Under the pieces are notes generated by a model. It was not told where the DNA came from, did no database searches, and saw only the letters and a program-made list of their open reading frames with translations. Shown here piece after piece: positions 1 through 9,712 of a stretch of DNA of 64,000 nucleotides. The stretch is taken from NCBI GenBank assembly GCA_001800135.1, contig MGUU01000016.1, positions 1-64,000 of the forward strand, read 5' to 3'. The position numbers and the translations under genes were made by a program. Every line of letters begins with the position of its first letter. Within the stretch, counting starts at the first letter, position 1. Origin of the DNA: Elusimicrobia bacterium RIFCSPLOWO2_02_FULL_39_32 (GTDB lineage: Bacteria; Elusimicrobiota; Elusimicrobia; 2-02-FULL-39-32).

Positions 1-165
1 AAATTAACAAAAGAAAAAAAGTACCAAAAAAAGAAAATTACTACTACGACTGTCCTGTTTTAATGCTCCCATATCCTCTTTTAAAGACTACAGAACACAT
101 AACTCTTAAATGCGCAATTTTTGCCATTTTCATAATTTTCTTAAAAACCCTATTAAAAAATTCAC

Positions 166-369
166 TTATTTTTCAACTTTTACCTTTAATTCAGCTTCTA
201 TAATGCCGCAAAGCTCATCTGATGTGACCTTAAGGGGTGATTTAACCTTAAAGTAATTCCTCATGGTTTCTCCGCACTCTTGGATAACCCTTAAGGCAAG
301 TTTTCTGTCCCCTTGGCAGAACTTCTTAATCGCCTCATACTCCACTTGAATTATTTCTGATTCACTCAT
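166..369 (-). CDS. Hypothetical 67-aa protein
   Basis: A short soluble protein that I do not recognise. It is acidic at the N-terminus, ends in a Lys/Val-rich tail, and has two Cys (residues 18 and 32) that form no metal motif. There is no signal peptide or membrane segment. The ATG at 369 is preceded at short distance by an AAAGG-like ribosome site. Its upstream region shares a stretch of about 53 bp with the region upstream of the zinc-finger-like gene at 9713-10174, which supports real transcription. Codon use looks like that of the neighbours. Function unknown. Confidence 0.5.
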   Translation of the reverse strand: MSESEIIQVEYEAIKKFCQGDRKLALRVIQECGETMRNYFKVKSPLKVTSDELCGIIEAELKVKVEK

Positions 370-422
370 TTGATTTCACCTTTTTTGATTTTAGACAGTT
401 TCATCTTACAATCCAAGTGTAA

Positions 423-475
423 CAGAACCTTTATAAATTTTCTTAAACAAATTGCAACATTTTTGTAACATTTTT
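423..475. repeat. Element shared with 10246-10298, upstream of two minus-strand genes
   Basis: Read on the minus strand, this stretch contains TGTTACAAAAATGTTGCAA. It aligns with TGTCACAAATTTGTTGCAA at about 10275, and about 40 of 53 positions match by eye, including a following GTT(T/G)AAGAAAA. Both copies lie roughly 50-120 bp upstream of a short minus-strand gene. It looks like a shared promoter or operator. It resembles the sigma-54 sites of this window at the TGTTGCA end but lacks the GG. Confidence 0.4.
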
Positions 476-476
476 C

Positions 477-505
477 TTGACAAAATTTGCAGATACGGTT
501 ATACT
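477..505 (+). promoter_or_regulatory. Strong sigma-70 promoter of the 33-aa peptide gene
   Basis: A perfect -35 box TTGACA (477-482), a 17-bp spacer and a -10 box TATACT (500-505). The start codon of the downstream small ORF follows only 7 bp after the -10 box, so the transcript would be leaderless or nearly so. Confidence 0.6.
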
Positions 506-512
506 AAATTTA

Positions 513-614
513 ATGACGTGGTTTTCAATTACTTTGCTCGCAGCTTGTTTAGTCGCTGGTATTGGTTTTACCATTATTAAACTATCAGATCATCATAAAA
601 AGATGTCTCACTAA
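513..614 (+). CDS. Small membrane peptide (33 aa), possibly leaderless
   Basis: This ORF encodes MTWFSITLLAACLVAGIGFT followed by a charged tail ending DHHKKMSH. Residues 3-22 form one clear transmembrane helix, and the C-terminus is His/Lys-rich and probably cytosolic. There is no ribosome site. Instead the ATG begins 7 bp downstream of a consensus sigma-70 -10 box, as in a leaderless message. It is one of only two supported plus-strand genes in the window and converges on the ORF6N gene. Single-helix peptides of this size can be small respiratory-complex subunits, toxins or stress peptides; nothing here decides. The promoter quality is the main argument that it is real. Confidence 0.45.
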   Translation: MTWFSITLLAACLVAGIGFTIIKLSDHHKKMSH

Positions 615-630
615 ACCTTGTGTAGAAAAA

Positions 631-1158
631 TTATGTTCTAAATCCAATTTTAATTGATGGTTTTTTTGATGAAATCATTAATCTTTTTATAGCCTCAATG
701 ATTTGTTGGAATTTTCCATCCTGTGCTTTTAATTTCAATCTAACTTCTGTTTCTAAATCCTCAATTTTATTTGCAAGTTCCTTATTAATGATCGCGCTTT
801 GTCTTAGTTTAATAAAAGCGCGCATAATGAGAATGTTAACCCGAATCGCTCTCCTGCTATTCAATACCGAAGACAACATCGCCACTCCATGTTCAGAAAA
901 TACAAGAGGTAGATATTTTGAGTGTTTTCCACGACCCTCCTCTTTTAAGATCACATTTTGTGATCTTAAAAAGTTCAATTCTTTTAGTGAACATTTAAAC
1001 ATAAAGTCCTCTGGAAATCTTTCCTTATTTCTTCTTACAGCTTGATTCAGTATTCTTGTAGTAACTCCATAAAGTTCTGCAAGATCTCTATCCAACATTA
1101 CCCTCTGCCCGCGAATTAAAAAAATCTTATTTTCTACTGATTCAATAGGAAAAGACAT
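631..1158 (-). CDS. ORF6N-domain protein
   Basis: The N-terminal 125 residues match the ORF6N domain, a DNA-associated domain of phage and mobile-element proteins. The pattern includes the family's RGQRVMLDRDLAELYGV stretch, a FPEDFMF stretch and a SEHGVAMLSSVLNS stretch. The tail (about 130-175) is a short basic coiled coil. The ATG at 1158 has a GGAGA ribosome site. Such proteins occur as chromosomal singletons in many environmental bacteria, often with an unknown regulatory role. There are no phage genes nearby. Confidence 0.85.
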   Translation of the reverse strand: MSFPIESVENKIFLIRGQRVMLDRDLAELYGVTTRILNQAVRRNKERFPEDFMFKCSLKELNFLRSQNVILKEEGRGKHSKYLPLVFSEHGVAMLSSVLNSRRAIRVNILIMRAFIKLRQSAIINKELANKIEDLETEVRLKLKAQDGKFQQIIEAIKRLMISSKKPSIKIGFRT

Positions 1159-1277
1159 TTTTGATTATTCTCCTTTTATATTGAAAGCAATTGGTTTATA
1201 AAAAGTATAAATTTCATCTTTTAAAACTACAATAATAAATTATTTCCATCCAGGCAGGAAAATTTTGGGAGGAATCC

Positions 1278-3128
1278 TTAAGATAAAAATAGTTCTGGCA
1301 TCCGCTGATCTAATTTCTGATTCCAAACCACTACTTGATTGCGCCCTTTAGCTTTAGCTAGATATAAAGCTTTGTCCGCTTTATTAATCAGTTCCTCTAC
1401 GCTGGAACCATCTTGAGGAATCCCCGCAATTCCAATTGAAATTGTAAAAGTAAGAGGTTCGGGAATGCCAAGTTGGATCAAACTTTTGTGGACTTGAGAA
1501 CTAATTTTATCTGCCACAGCTAGAGCAGCGTCTAAATCTGTATTAGGTAAAACAACCAAAAATTCTTCCCCGCCAAACCTGCCGGTATGTTCTCCTACTC
1601 TTCTAGAACTACTTAAAATTCTAGAAAATTCTTTAATCACCTTATCACCAACCAAATGCCCATAGGTGTCATTGATCTTCTTAAAGTGATCAATGTCTGC
1701 CAAAAGAATGTAAAGAGAGCCATTCCTCCTTTGAGCCATTAAGAGCTCTTTATATACCTCTTCCATAATGTTCTGACGGTTCAGTAAACCAGTCATGGAA
1801 TCGTGCCTAGAAAGTCTTTCCTTTTCAGAAAAAAGCAATACATTTTCAAAGAACACCCCAACGGTTTTCATTCCCCCTTTAAGACGAAGGAGTTCATCTT
1901 GATCGAATTGTGATTCTCCTGTCATGGCCAAAAAAAGAACGCCTAAACTTTCCCTATTAGGACTAAGTATCGGGACAAGCACGGAAGAACGTATCAGAGG
2001 ATCAAACTTTTCCTTATAAATTAAAGAACTGGTATCTGGAATCATTTCCATTTCCCCTTTACGCAATACCGCCTGAATCAAATTAAGGGAAACTATCAGT
2101 TCCTTTTTGTCTCCAGTTGTACTGGGTATTTGCCTAATTGATTCTTGATTTTCTTTGTCTTTTAAAAAAATAAAAGCCTCATTGCAATAAACAATCTGTT
2201 TAGCTGTTTCAATTAACTCTCTTGCCAACCCGTCTAAATCTAAAACCCGGCTTAAACGGTTAGATAAGTCCAACACCGCTTTCATTTCGCTCTTAGTTTT
2301 TTCCAAACTTTTTGTTTTTTCCTTAATAGTCTCTTGCATGGAAAGTTCATAATGCCTATTTTTTGAAATGTAATTTTGAAGGCTGGAAGAGAGTATTTCT
2401 ACTTCCTTTGTGCCAGTAACCTGGAGTTGATCCCAATGCTCTGTTTCCTTAAAGCTAGAGATTCTCTTAGCTAACTCAAGCACAGGAGCTGTAGCAATAC
2501 GGCTTAATGTCCAGGAAAGAGCAACAGAAATTCCTAATAGAATTAAAAGCAAGGTCATGGTTGCAATCATGCTTTTTCTGAACGCGGTCTGAATTGGTTT
2601 TTTGCTAACTCCTAAAACACAATAGCCAAGGATCCTATTTTTCTCAACGATTCCAAAAAGACCTTCTATCACAGATCCTACATCTGGATAGTGAGCTTCT
2701 TGAATCAGAATATTTTGTCCCAACGCCAAACTTCCCCAAGGGCCATTTTTGATCGCGTTGCTGCGAGTAGGAATGGTATTTAAATCTAGTGGATCGTATG
2801 GCACAATCACTTTTCCATTTGGTTTTACAATCTCCACAAAGGCAAAGTTTCCTTGAGACACATTCTGATGAACAATTTGAGTGGCGTTTAATAAAGAGGA
2901 TTCTTGCGGCTGCTTTAAAAGGATATAAGCCTGCTGCACCAAAAAACTTGAAGTTTTAATAATTTCTGATTTAAGCCCTTCAATCCGAATATTTCTTTCC
3001 TTATATAGGAAATAAGTTCCTGTGCTCAAACCAAAGACAAAAATAGAAAAAATAGAGGCTAAGCTAACTTTAAACCTCAAACTTCTTTTAGAAACCCCAA
3101 CCTGATTTATGGAATGAGTCATAAACAT
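1278..3128 (-). CDS. Membrane-bound diguanylate cyclase (sensor-GAF-GGDEF)
   Basis: Makes cyclic di-GMP from two GTP at the inner membrane. Visible order: TM helix at about 20-42, a periplasmic sensor region of about 140 residues (Cache-like by position), TM2 at about 187-209, a HAMP-like linker, a coiled coil (260-285), a GAF-like domain (about 290-433) and a GGDEF domain (about 441-600). The catalytic signature is intact: DIDHFKKIND at 478-487 and GGEEF at 519-523. The inhibitory site reads R510-V-G-E513 where RxxD is usual, so product inhibition may be altered. It lies 55 bp downstream of the PorV-like gene and could be co-transcribed with the surface proteins, which would fit control of attachment. 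Confidence 0.92.
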   Translation of the reverse strand: MFMTHSINQVGVSKRSLRFKVSLASIFSIFVFGLSTGTYFLYKERNIRIEGLKSEIIKTSSFLVQQAYILLKQPQESSLLNATQIVHQNVSQGNFAFVEIVKPNGKVIVPYDPLDLNTIPTRSNAIKNGPWGSLALGQNILIQEAHYPDVGSVIEGLFGIVEKNRILGYCVLGVSKKPIQTAFRKSMIATMTLLLILLGISVALSWTLSRIATAPVLELAKRISSFKETEHWDQLQVTGTKEVEILSSSLQNYISKNRHYELSMQETIKEKTKSLEKTKSEMKAVLDLSNRLSRVLDLDGLARELIETAKQIVYCNEAFIFLKDKENQESIRQIPSTTGDKKELIVSLNLIQAVLRKGEMEMIPDTSSLIYKEKFDPLIRSSVLVPILSPNRESLGVLFLAMTGESQFDQDELLRLKGGMKTVGVFFENVLLFSEKERLSRHDSMTGLLNRQNIMEEVYKELLMAQRRNGSLYILLADIDHFKKINDTYGHLVGDKVIKEFSRILSSSRRVGEHTGRFGGEEFLVVLPNTDLDAALAVADKISSQVHKSLIQLGIPEPLTFTISIGIAGIPQDGSSVEELINKADKALYLAKAKGRNQVVVWNQKLDQRMPELFLS

Positions 3129-3183
3129 TCAGCCTGAATGAAACACTAGAAAACTTAACCTAAAACCTCCATTTCCAAAACAT

Positions 3184-4821
3184 CTATTTAGTACCTATCC
3201 CTTTGGGAGAGAACTCTGCGGTCTTTAACATCTCTTCCGTATTTCCGTAAAATGCTTTTAATCGTTCATTAAAAGGGTCTATCTTTAATCCCTCTAAAAT
3301 ATCTTTCATCGCTTCTTCATATTGCCGATTAGCATAATAGTGAACCACTCGCGCTTCTAGACAAGCAACTAATTTTTTGGAAACCTTTTCATACGTCTTG
3401 TTCTGAACATGGATATTCCTTAATAGTTTTATAGCCTCATTCAGATTTCTCTGACTCATGAACTTTAAAGCTCTATCATATTCTGCTCCTAAATCTGGAA
3501 GACCTTTAGAAAGTGAGGAGGATTTAATTTCAGTTTTATCATCTTTGATCGGTTTCTTAACTTCTTGCAGTAAAGAATCTGTGGATTCTAATTTATTAAC
3601 TGCTCTCTCCTGAAGAGTTGCAAATTCATTGCGAAGAGCAAAGTTTGCCTGAGTTGGATCAGCAGTGTCGCTTTTGAACGCATGAAAACTTAAATCACGC
3701 AGCTCTCTTTTTTGAGTTAAGGCGTATGAATTTTGCTCATCCCCATCTGCTTTTTGCAGTACGCTTTTTTCAATCTTTCTCGACAACAATGTTTTTAAAT
3801 TCCAAAGTTTGCTGCTAAAACGCAATTTTAATGAAATGAGATGTTTTGTTCCAAGACCGCCTAAAGGGGAGGCAGCATAATTTAACTGAAGATCTTGGGC
3901 GCCTATGCCAAAACCATAACGAAAACGGTTTTGAAAACCTTCTTCACCTGCATAACCCATCTGAAAATTTAATAATTTAAGTAAAGTCAGCTCAATCCCC
4001 AGCAAACTATAAGCGCTTCCATCCCTTTCCAAAACCTCATCTACAAAACTATTGAGCTTTGCGGAGAATGAAGATAATTCCCAGCCAGAAAAACCTAAAC
4101 CAAAACGAAGAGTTCTAGGAAGCGCTAGCTCTTCCCTATCATATTTTAAAGATGACCCTAAATGATTCATGGCGAATCCTAAATTTAAACCCTCAAAAGC
4201 AGTTTTGTAAATTGCTCCTAAACTTAAACTAAAAGCGTTTGCGCTCTTTATTCCTAAATCTGAATGAATTGTTTTTAGCGAAAATCCTAGATCTAATTCT
4301 TCCAAATGAAATTTCTTTCCATTCGCTGACCAGCCGAAACCAATAAAAAAATCTTTAGGGGATTGTGTCCCTATTTTTTCTCTATCTTCATTAGTTGAAT
4401 CAAATTCCCCGTATTTCAAAAAGAAAGTGTCCATATTCGCGTTCCCCCATTTTGTGGGATGGCAATAGGAAAGAAAAGAAAATTTAACATTCTCAAATAA
4501 AAACCCTTGACTAAAAAAAAGCTCTTTGGATTTTAATTGAGAACTTGTTGCTGGATTTATGGACAAATTGGAAAGTTCTTGGCCTTGGGCTGTGCCTGCT
4601 CCCGCCAAAGATTCTAACCTTGCGCTGGTTTTTAACTTTAAAAATTGAGCTCCTTCTACAGCCAAACCAACTCTCACCTGAGCGCCAATGCCAGAACAAA
4701 GCGCTCCGAAAATGAAAATGAATTTTACAACCGAAATATATATTAAAAAATGGAATATTCGTGTTAAAGAAGTGAATAAATTGACCTGTCTTATCTCCTG
4801 AATGTTTTCACAAGTTATCAT
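3184..4821 (-). CDS. PorV/UPF0164-like outer-membrane barrel with C-terminal TPR region
   Basis: After a hydrophobic N-terminus (about 23-47) comes a stretch typical of PorV/PorQ-like barrels (SLAGAGTAQG, LSINPA, then alternating beta strands such as LNLGFAMNHLG) to about residue 320. A polar linker follows, then TPR-like helices (about 445-535: EYDRALKFM, NLNEAIKLL, YEEAMKDILEGLKIDP). Barrels of this group help type IX-like secretion or anchor surface proteins. Here the gene overlaps the giant FN3 protein by 4 bp, so the two are translationally coupled and probably partners. The exact start is uncertain because the signal peptide begins some 20 residues in. Confidence 0.75.
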   Translation of the reverse strand: MITCENIQEIRQVNLFTSLTRIFHFLIYISVVKFIFIFGALCSGIGAQVRVGLAVEGAQFLKLKTSARLESLAGAGTAQGQELSNLSINPATSSQLKSKELFFSQGFLFENVKFSFLSYCHPTKWGNANMDTFFLKYGEFDSTNEDREKIGTQSPKDFFIGFGWSANGKKFHLEELDLGFSLKTIHSDLGIKSANAFSLSLGAIYKTAFEGLNLGFAMNHLGSSLKYDREELALPRTLRFGLGFSGWELSSFSAKLNSFVDEVLERDGSAYSLLGIELTLLKLLNFQMGYAGEEGFQNRFRYGFGIGAQDLQLNYAASPLGGLGTKHLISLKLRFSSKLWNLKTLLSRKIEKSVLQKADGDEQNSYALTQKRELRDLSFHAFKSDTADPTQANFALRNEFATLQERAVNKLESTDSLLQEVKKPIKDDKTEIKSSSLSKGLPDLGAEYDRALKFMSQRNLNEAIKLLRNIHVQNKTYEKVSKKLVACLEARVVHYYANRQYEEAMKDILEGLKIDPFNERLKAFYGNTEEMLKTAEFSPKGIGTK

Positions 4822-7800
4822 CGAATTAAAGTAAGAGGAATTCTCTTTTTTGATCCTTCATGTCTCATTTCTAAAAAATAGACCCCGCTGCCTAAAGGCT
4901 CGCCATCTTCATTTGCGCCATTCCACTTTAATATTCCACTACTCTCATTCGCTTTTAGAGAAGCTGCTTTTTGACCTGTAACCCTATAAACATCAATCTC
5001 GCTTCCAAGAGGAAGATAATCTAACGTAAGATAAGAATATTTAGAAACTTCCCAAGGGTTTGGACCCATTCGGACTTGACTAATTTCAGCTTGAATTGAA
5101 CTCATCACAGCAAAGATCGAGAAATGGTTGACAGCGACACTCACTGTTTTTTGTATGGGATCTATCCTTGTTCCCTCCAACCTTACAAACTCGCCTTTTG
5201 TTTCATCCAAACGGTAAAACTCTAAACTCTTAGCTTTAATTTGCGGGTTTGAGCCATCAATCACCCCATCATTGTCCTGATCCAAATAGACAATTGAAAA
5301 AAATACGTTATTCCCTAATTCCCCTTTCAATATTTTCCCAAAACTATTCTCAGCAAAAATTTCAAACATCATGGAACTTAATGGATAGTGGTGTTCTGCG
5401 CCTAACCCAGCGCCCCTTCTTTTTTCTAGCTCCATTGCTTTTAATAAAACAGTTTTCTCAGCTTGTTCTCCGTTCTGAAGAGGATCTAAATTTACAGTAA
5501 TCCCCATATCTTCAAAAAATGTTCCGGGATTTATGATTACTTTTAAATGGTCGTATGGCACAACACTATTCTGCACAGATCTGTCCAGCGCTGTTTTAAA
5601 TTCCCAAAAAATCTCTTTTCCCGCGTTGAATCCATAAGAATCTAATACGGATGTGGAAACTGTAACACGATAGGTAGCTCCTCTCTCAAAAGGCTCTTGT
5701 GGAACTAATTTACATTCTTTAGCTTCAGAGGAAAAAGAAACGCGCCCGTGTATAGAACTGTTTTTAAGTTTTCCAGCGCTGTCTTTAATCATCCTTAAAC
5801 TTAAACCAGAGGATAGGGTGTTTGTATCCATCTCTCTGTCAAAATATACGGTAATGGGCTCAATTGGATTAACTGCTCTGCCATAAGGTTTACGTCCTGC
5901 ATTAGCAGCGCTAGAATCTAAAGAAAAAGCGCCTAATAAGGAAGGAGCTGTGGCAAAAGCAGCAGTACTCTTATTTCCTTTTAAATCCTGGAGATTTAGA
6001 CCTTGAACCAAAATAGAATTAGATTTTGGCAAAGAGATGGGAAGGATTAGTTTTACCTCGGTTGAATTTTTCTCGTAATAGATGGCGCTGGGCTTAATAT
6101 CTAAAACTTTACCAACTGGGGATTCTATTCTCCAAGAACTTATGTTTAAGGCTTGGTTTTCTGGTACTCCTTCAGATAAAGTTACCTGAACCACGGTTTG
6201 ATTGGAATTTTCAAGTGTGGCAGCTTTGACTTTATTTAGTCTTGGAGCTAAACGATCTAGTGCGGTATAAATCTTTTTTTCAAGAGAAATATATTTTCCA
6301 TCGTTTCTAGGCAGACTATTCCCAATAAACTCTACTTTGGGTTCTGTGGAAGAACTAAAACTGCTTTGAGTCACAATATAAAAAATTCTGGTATCTCCAA
6401 AAATTTGAGGGCTGCTTATGAGCTTAATTGCTGGTTGGGACGGACTAGCTGTAACTATAAATTCAGAGGGGTTAATTAAAGAGGTATCTAGAGGAAGATT
6501 GCAGATGATCCTGATCGCATCCCCCCAACCATCATTATCAGAATCATAAGTTTCAACTCCTAAAATAAGTAGGGTTTCTTCATTAGGATTTAAATTTTCA
6601 TGAGGTTGTCCTTCAGAGTCTGTATAAAAAAAATAAGTTGCGGGCTTTCCAACGCGATTCTCATTTGATCTTGCCGCAATGGAATATTGATAAGTCGTGT
6701 TAGGAGAAAGATTACTATCTGTATAGGATTGCGCTGTGGTAGAGCTTAAAAAAAGATTGTTTCTAAAAATACCATAGTCGCTTATTACAGGAGTTACTTG
6801 AGATGCTCCCATAGCAATCAAGCTTTTTTCTCCAGAACGGTTAAAATTGTCAACTGCAGTCACTCGATAATACCGAGGTTCGCTTGGCAAGATTAAAGGA
6901 GTATCCCAAGATAAAAATAATTGCGTGGTAGAACCTTTAACCAACTTTATTGTAGGCAGGTCAGGAACGCTTCCATCTAGGTCATCATTATAAGTTATAG
7001 CTGAAGGGGTAATAGTGCCAATATGGAGATATTGAGAAGAAGAAGCTCTAGCCCAGGTTGCAGAATAGACCCAATACTTATCAGCTCCCGGCACAGGGTC
7101 AATGGAGACTTCTAATGAGCTGTCATCTTTTTCCTTTACCTTAAGGTTCAAAGGAGGTTCTGGCGGGGTTATAGCAGAGACTGGAGGGGAAGGGCTGCTA
7201 TTTACGATTTGATCAAAATTTTTTGCATAAACCTGATAGCGATAAATTGCTAGACCGCTTAACACTCCTTCTGCATTAGAAATTAAAGCTGATTCCCAAT
7301 CTTTTTTTGTTTTCCAAATTGGAAGAATGTCTGTAGTTCCATTGCCCTGAAGATATTGGCCTGTTTCCAGATTTTGAATAGCTAACTCTGTTTGCGGATG
7401 GTTATTGCCAAAAGATGGAAATACTCTTACAAAATAACCTAATGAATTTAATTCATCGTAGCCCGCGACTAGTTGAGGCACGGGCGGTGATTCAGTCAAA
7501 GTTACAGTTGCTTTTAAAATTAGATAATCTGTTTCTAAACCCATTTGATTTCTAGCTTTAATTCTAAACCAATAGGTCGTGTTTGGCTGCAAAAAAGCGC
7601 TCTTAACATTTGCTTCTTTTGTCCAAAGGCTAGATTGCGCAAAAAAATCAAAATTGTTTTTAGTTGAAACTTCCACTAAATATTCTGTCCCCTCAGGATT
7701 ATCATTTGTGTTCCATTGAAGGTTTAAAACATTCATGCCAACTAAATTTAAAACTGGCTGAGCTGGCAGGTTAGGCAATGTGACAAAAATAGTTGTTGTG

Positions 7801-9545
7801 GAAAAACTTTCTATTCCCATCCAATTCTTTCCCGCCACTCTTAGATAGTATGTATTATTAGGAAAAAGGCGATTAAAGAATACAGAAAATTCATTGGTAG
7901 TTGAACTCAAAGCATTGCTAAAGTCGCTGAAACTAGAAATTTGCGCAACATAGGAAGTCCCTTTTGGGTTATCGCCATTTTCCCATGATACCCTTACGGA
8001 ACTGGAAGTCAGTAAAGAGAGACCAATATTATTAGGAGGTACAGCATGGGTGACAGGTTCGTTAATCAATGAACATAGTTCAGATCCATCAGTGAGGAGA
8101 GCGCATATTTTTCCAAAATAGGTTGTATTTGGAAGAAGATTACTCACCTCAAGTTCCCCAAATTTTTTTGGAACTTCTTTAGAAAAGAGCGCATTATCAA
8201 AATTTGGTTTTGATGAAACCAATATTTTATAAGGTGTTTCCGCATCATTTTCATCTAAATTATTAAGGCCAAAAGTTAAGGTAAAACTAGAACTAGCTAC
8301 GCGTGACATGGAAACGCCGGTAGGCGTGGAAACAGATACAAACATCCTTGAATCTGACCAGTCTGAAAATGAATGTTGGTCAAAAGAGCGAACCCGCCAA
8401 TAATAATTTATTCCTTCTTTAAATGATGTTTCTGAATCCAAAATAGAATCAAAAAGGCTAGCGCCATATAGGACAGAATTAAATATTGGGTCTGTTGAAA
8501 CTTCCATTTCATAAGAAATGGGATTTGCTGTGTTATCCAAATCTGAACTAATCATCCATTGAAAGGAAGGAGACTTTTTTACAAATGATTTTGTCAATGG
8601 TTTTTGAAGGATTGGAATAGTTGGTTTTCTATTTGTATAAAAAGAGCCTGAAGATCCTTCTTGCCCGGTTCTGCAATTGGAACAATAGTAATTTTGTATT
8701 CCTCCATTTCCTCCACTAACATCGGAACGATTGATTTCTAAAAAATTGTAAAAAATCTTAATCCTTCCACCGCTTCCTCCACCGCCATTAGCATACTCGC
8801 TCCTTGCAGCATAACCTCCATTTCCGCCTTTAACAGAAATAGCTTTTATCTGTATAAAATGCGCATCTATCAGAATCGCGCCTCCTGAGCCGCCTCCTCC
8901 CGGGTAACCAAAATCATTGTAATTCAGGTTTCCGCCATCTCCACCATTGGATTCTATTGTATTGATCGTAATGGAAGATGCGGATAAAAAAATATATCCT
9001 CCCCCTCTTCCTGGGTATGAGGCTCCACCCCCTCCTTCTGATCCTGTTTCAAGGGTTTGAGAAAAATTAAAATAAGATTCATCCTCTTTGCCATAAGAGC
9101 TGCCAGCCATATCCTTCCCATAAGAATTAGAGCCTCCAAAACCCGCATGGCCAGCTCCATTGCTAGGGAATCTTCCTCCACCTTCTCCAGCTCCGCGAGG
9201 GTAACCGCCTATGCCGGATCCGCTAGAATTAGCGGAAAGTTTTCCATTAATTTTAATGGTGCTGGCATGAAGTTCAAGTTTTCCAAATCTTGCCCCATGC
9301 CAAGGACTGGCAGTAACTGTGCTTGGCCAAACCAGTACCTTAACACCTGATTGGATAATAAAATTTTTTATATTCCTATGTTCTCCTGCGATCACTGTAT
9401 CTATCTCAATGACCCAATCTGTGCCATGGTGGTCTGTATCTTCCAGATTAGAAGCAGGCTGTAAAGAAAAAGCAAAATTTGCTTTTAAGACTATAAAAAG
9501 TAAAAGGAAGCCTAATGACTGAAACAATTTAAAGAGAGCAACCAA
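4818..9545 (-). CDS. Giant secreted FN3 surface protein with FlgD-like C-terminus (1575 aa)
   Basis: Likely an exported adhesin or surface-layer protein. It begins with a signal-like hydrophobic stretch (about 8-27), then a Gly-rich region (about 100-290, many GGxGG runs) that should form a glycine-rich beta scaffold. Several fibronectin III-like repeats follow (about 305-690 and 820-1020), recognisable by repeated NTTYYFRV-type strands, then SbsA/Ig-like modules (about 1120-1370). The last 80 residues (PNPWEV, DVYRVTGQKAASL, LGSGVYFLEM) form a FlgD/type IX sorting-like domain, as in giant proteins of Elusimicrobia and relatives. The start is TTG with a weak ribosome site and an in-frame stop just upstream. 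It overlaps the PorV-like gene. Confidence 0.85.
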   Translation of the reverse strand: MVALFKLFQSLGFLLLFIVLKANFAFSLQPASNLEDTDHHGTDWVIEIDTVIAGEHRNIKNFIIQSGVKVLVWPSTVTASPWHGARFGKLELHASTIKINGKLSANSSGSGIGGYPRGAGEGGGRFPSNGAGHAGFGGSNSYGKDMAGSSYGKEDESYFNFSQTLETGSEGGGGASYPGRGGGYIFLSASSITINTIESNGGDGGNLNYNDFGYPGGGGSGGAILIDAHFIQIKAISVKGGNGGYAARSEYANGGGGSGGRIKIFYNFLEINRSDVSGGNGGIQNYYCSNCRTGQEGSSGSFYTNRKPTIPILQKPLTKSFVKKSPSFQWMISSDLDNTANPISYEMEVSTDPIFNSVLYGASLFDSILDSETSFKEGINYYWRVRSFDQHSFSDWSDSRMFVSVSTPTGVSMSRVASSSFTLTFGLNNLDENDAETPYKILVSSKPNFDNALFSKEVPKKFGELEVSNLLPNTTYFGKICALLTDGSELCSLINEPVTHAVPPNNIGLSLLTSSSVRVSWENGDNPKGTSYVAQISSFSDFSNALSSTTNEFSVFFNRLFPNNTYYLRVAGKNWMGIESFSTTTIFVTLPNLPAQPVLNLVGMNVLNLQWNTNDNPEGTEYLVEVSTKNNFDFFAQSSLWTKEANVKSAFLQPNTTYWFRIKARNQMGLETDYLILKATVTLTESPPVPQLVAGYDELNSLGYFVRVFPSFGNNHPQTELAIQNLETGQYLQGNGTTDILPIWKTKKDWESALISNAEGVLSGLAIYRYQVYAKNFDQIVNSSPSPPVSAITPPEPPLNLKVKEKDDSSLEVSIDPVPGADKYWVYSATWARASSSQYLHIGTITPSAITYNDDLDGSVPDLPTIKLVKGSTTQLFLSWDTPLILPSEPRYYRVTAVDNFNRSGEKSLIAMGASQVTPVISDYGIFRNNLFLSSTTAQSYTDSNLSPNTTYQYSIAARSNENRVGKPATYFFYTDSEGQPHENLNPNEETLLILGVETYDSDNDGWGDAIRIICNLPLDTSLINPSEFIVTASPSQPAIKLISSPQIFGDTRIFYIVTQSSFSSSTEPKVEFIGNSLPRNDGKYISLEKKIYTALDRLAPRLNKVKAATLENSNQTVVQVTLSEGVPENQALNISSWRIESPVGKVLDIKPSAIYYEKNSTEVKLILPISLPKSNSILVQGLNLQDLKGNKSTAAFATAPSLLGAFSLDSSAANAGRKPYGRAVNPIEPITVYFDREMDTNTLSSGLSLRMIKDSAGKLKNSSIHGRVSFSSEAKECKLVPQEPFERGATYRVTVSTSVLDSYGFNAGKEIFWEFKTALDRSVQNSVVPYDHLKVIINPGTFFEDMGITVNLDPLQNGEQAEKTVLLKAMELEKRRGAGLGAEHHYPLSSMMFEIFAENSFGKILKGELGNNVFFSIVYLDQDNDGVIDGSNPQIKAKSLEFYRLDETKGEFVRLEGTRIDPIQKTVSVAVNHFSIFAVMSSIQAEISQVRMGPNPWEVSKYSYLTLDYLPLGSEIDVYRVTGQKAASLKANESSGILKWNGANEDGEPLGSGVYFLEMRHEGSKKRIPLTLIR

Positions 9546-9712
9546 GCTTATTTATGGTATCCTGAATCATAACTGTAGAGAGCTTTCCTTTAGACTAAAA
9601 AATATTTTGATCTTGAACTTCAACCTTTAGTTTTAGGGTTTTATTCCAATATCATTTGCAAACAAACACTGATTCTTAATTTGATTATTATGCTTTTTAG
9701 AGATGGGTTAAA

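Noticed and set aside
698-1045. Plus-strand frame of 115 codons opposite the ORF6N gene
   Set aside because: It is antisense to a well-recognised domain and has no ribosome site.
8954-9350. Open frames on both strands opposite or beside the Gly-rich part of the 1575-aa protein
   Set aside because: Low-complexity Gly codons leave other frames open; no homology, ribosome site or protein-like pattern.
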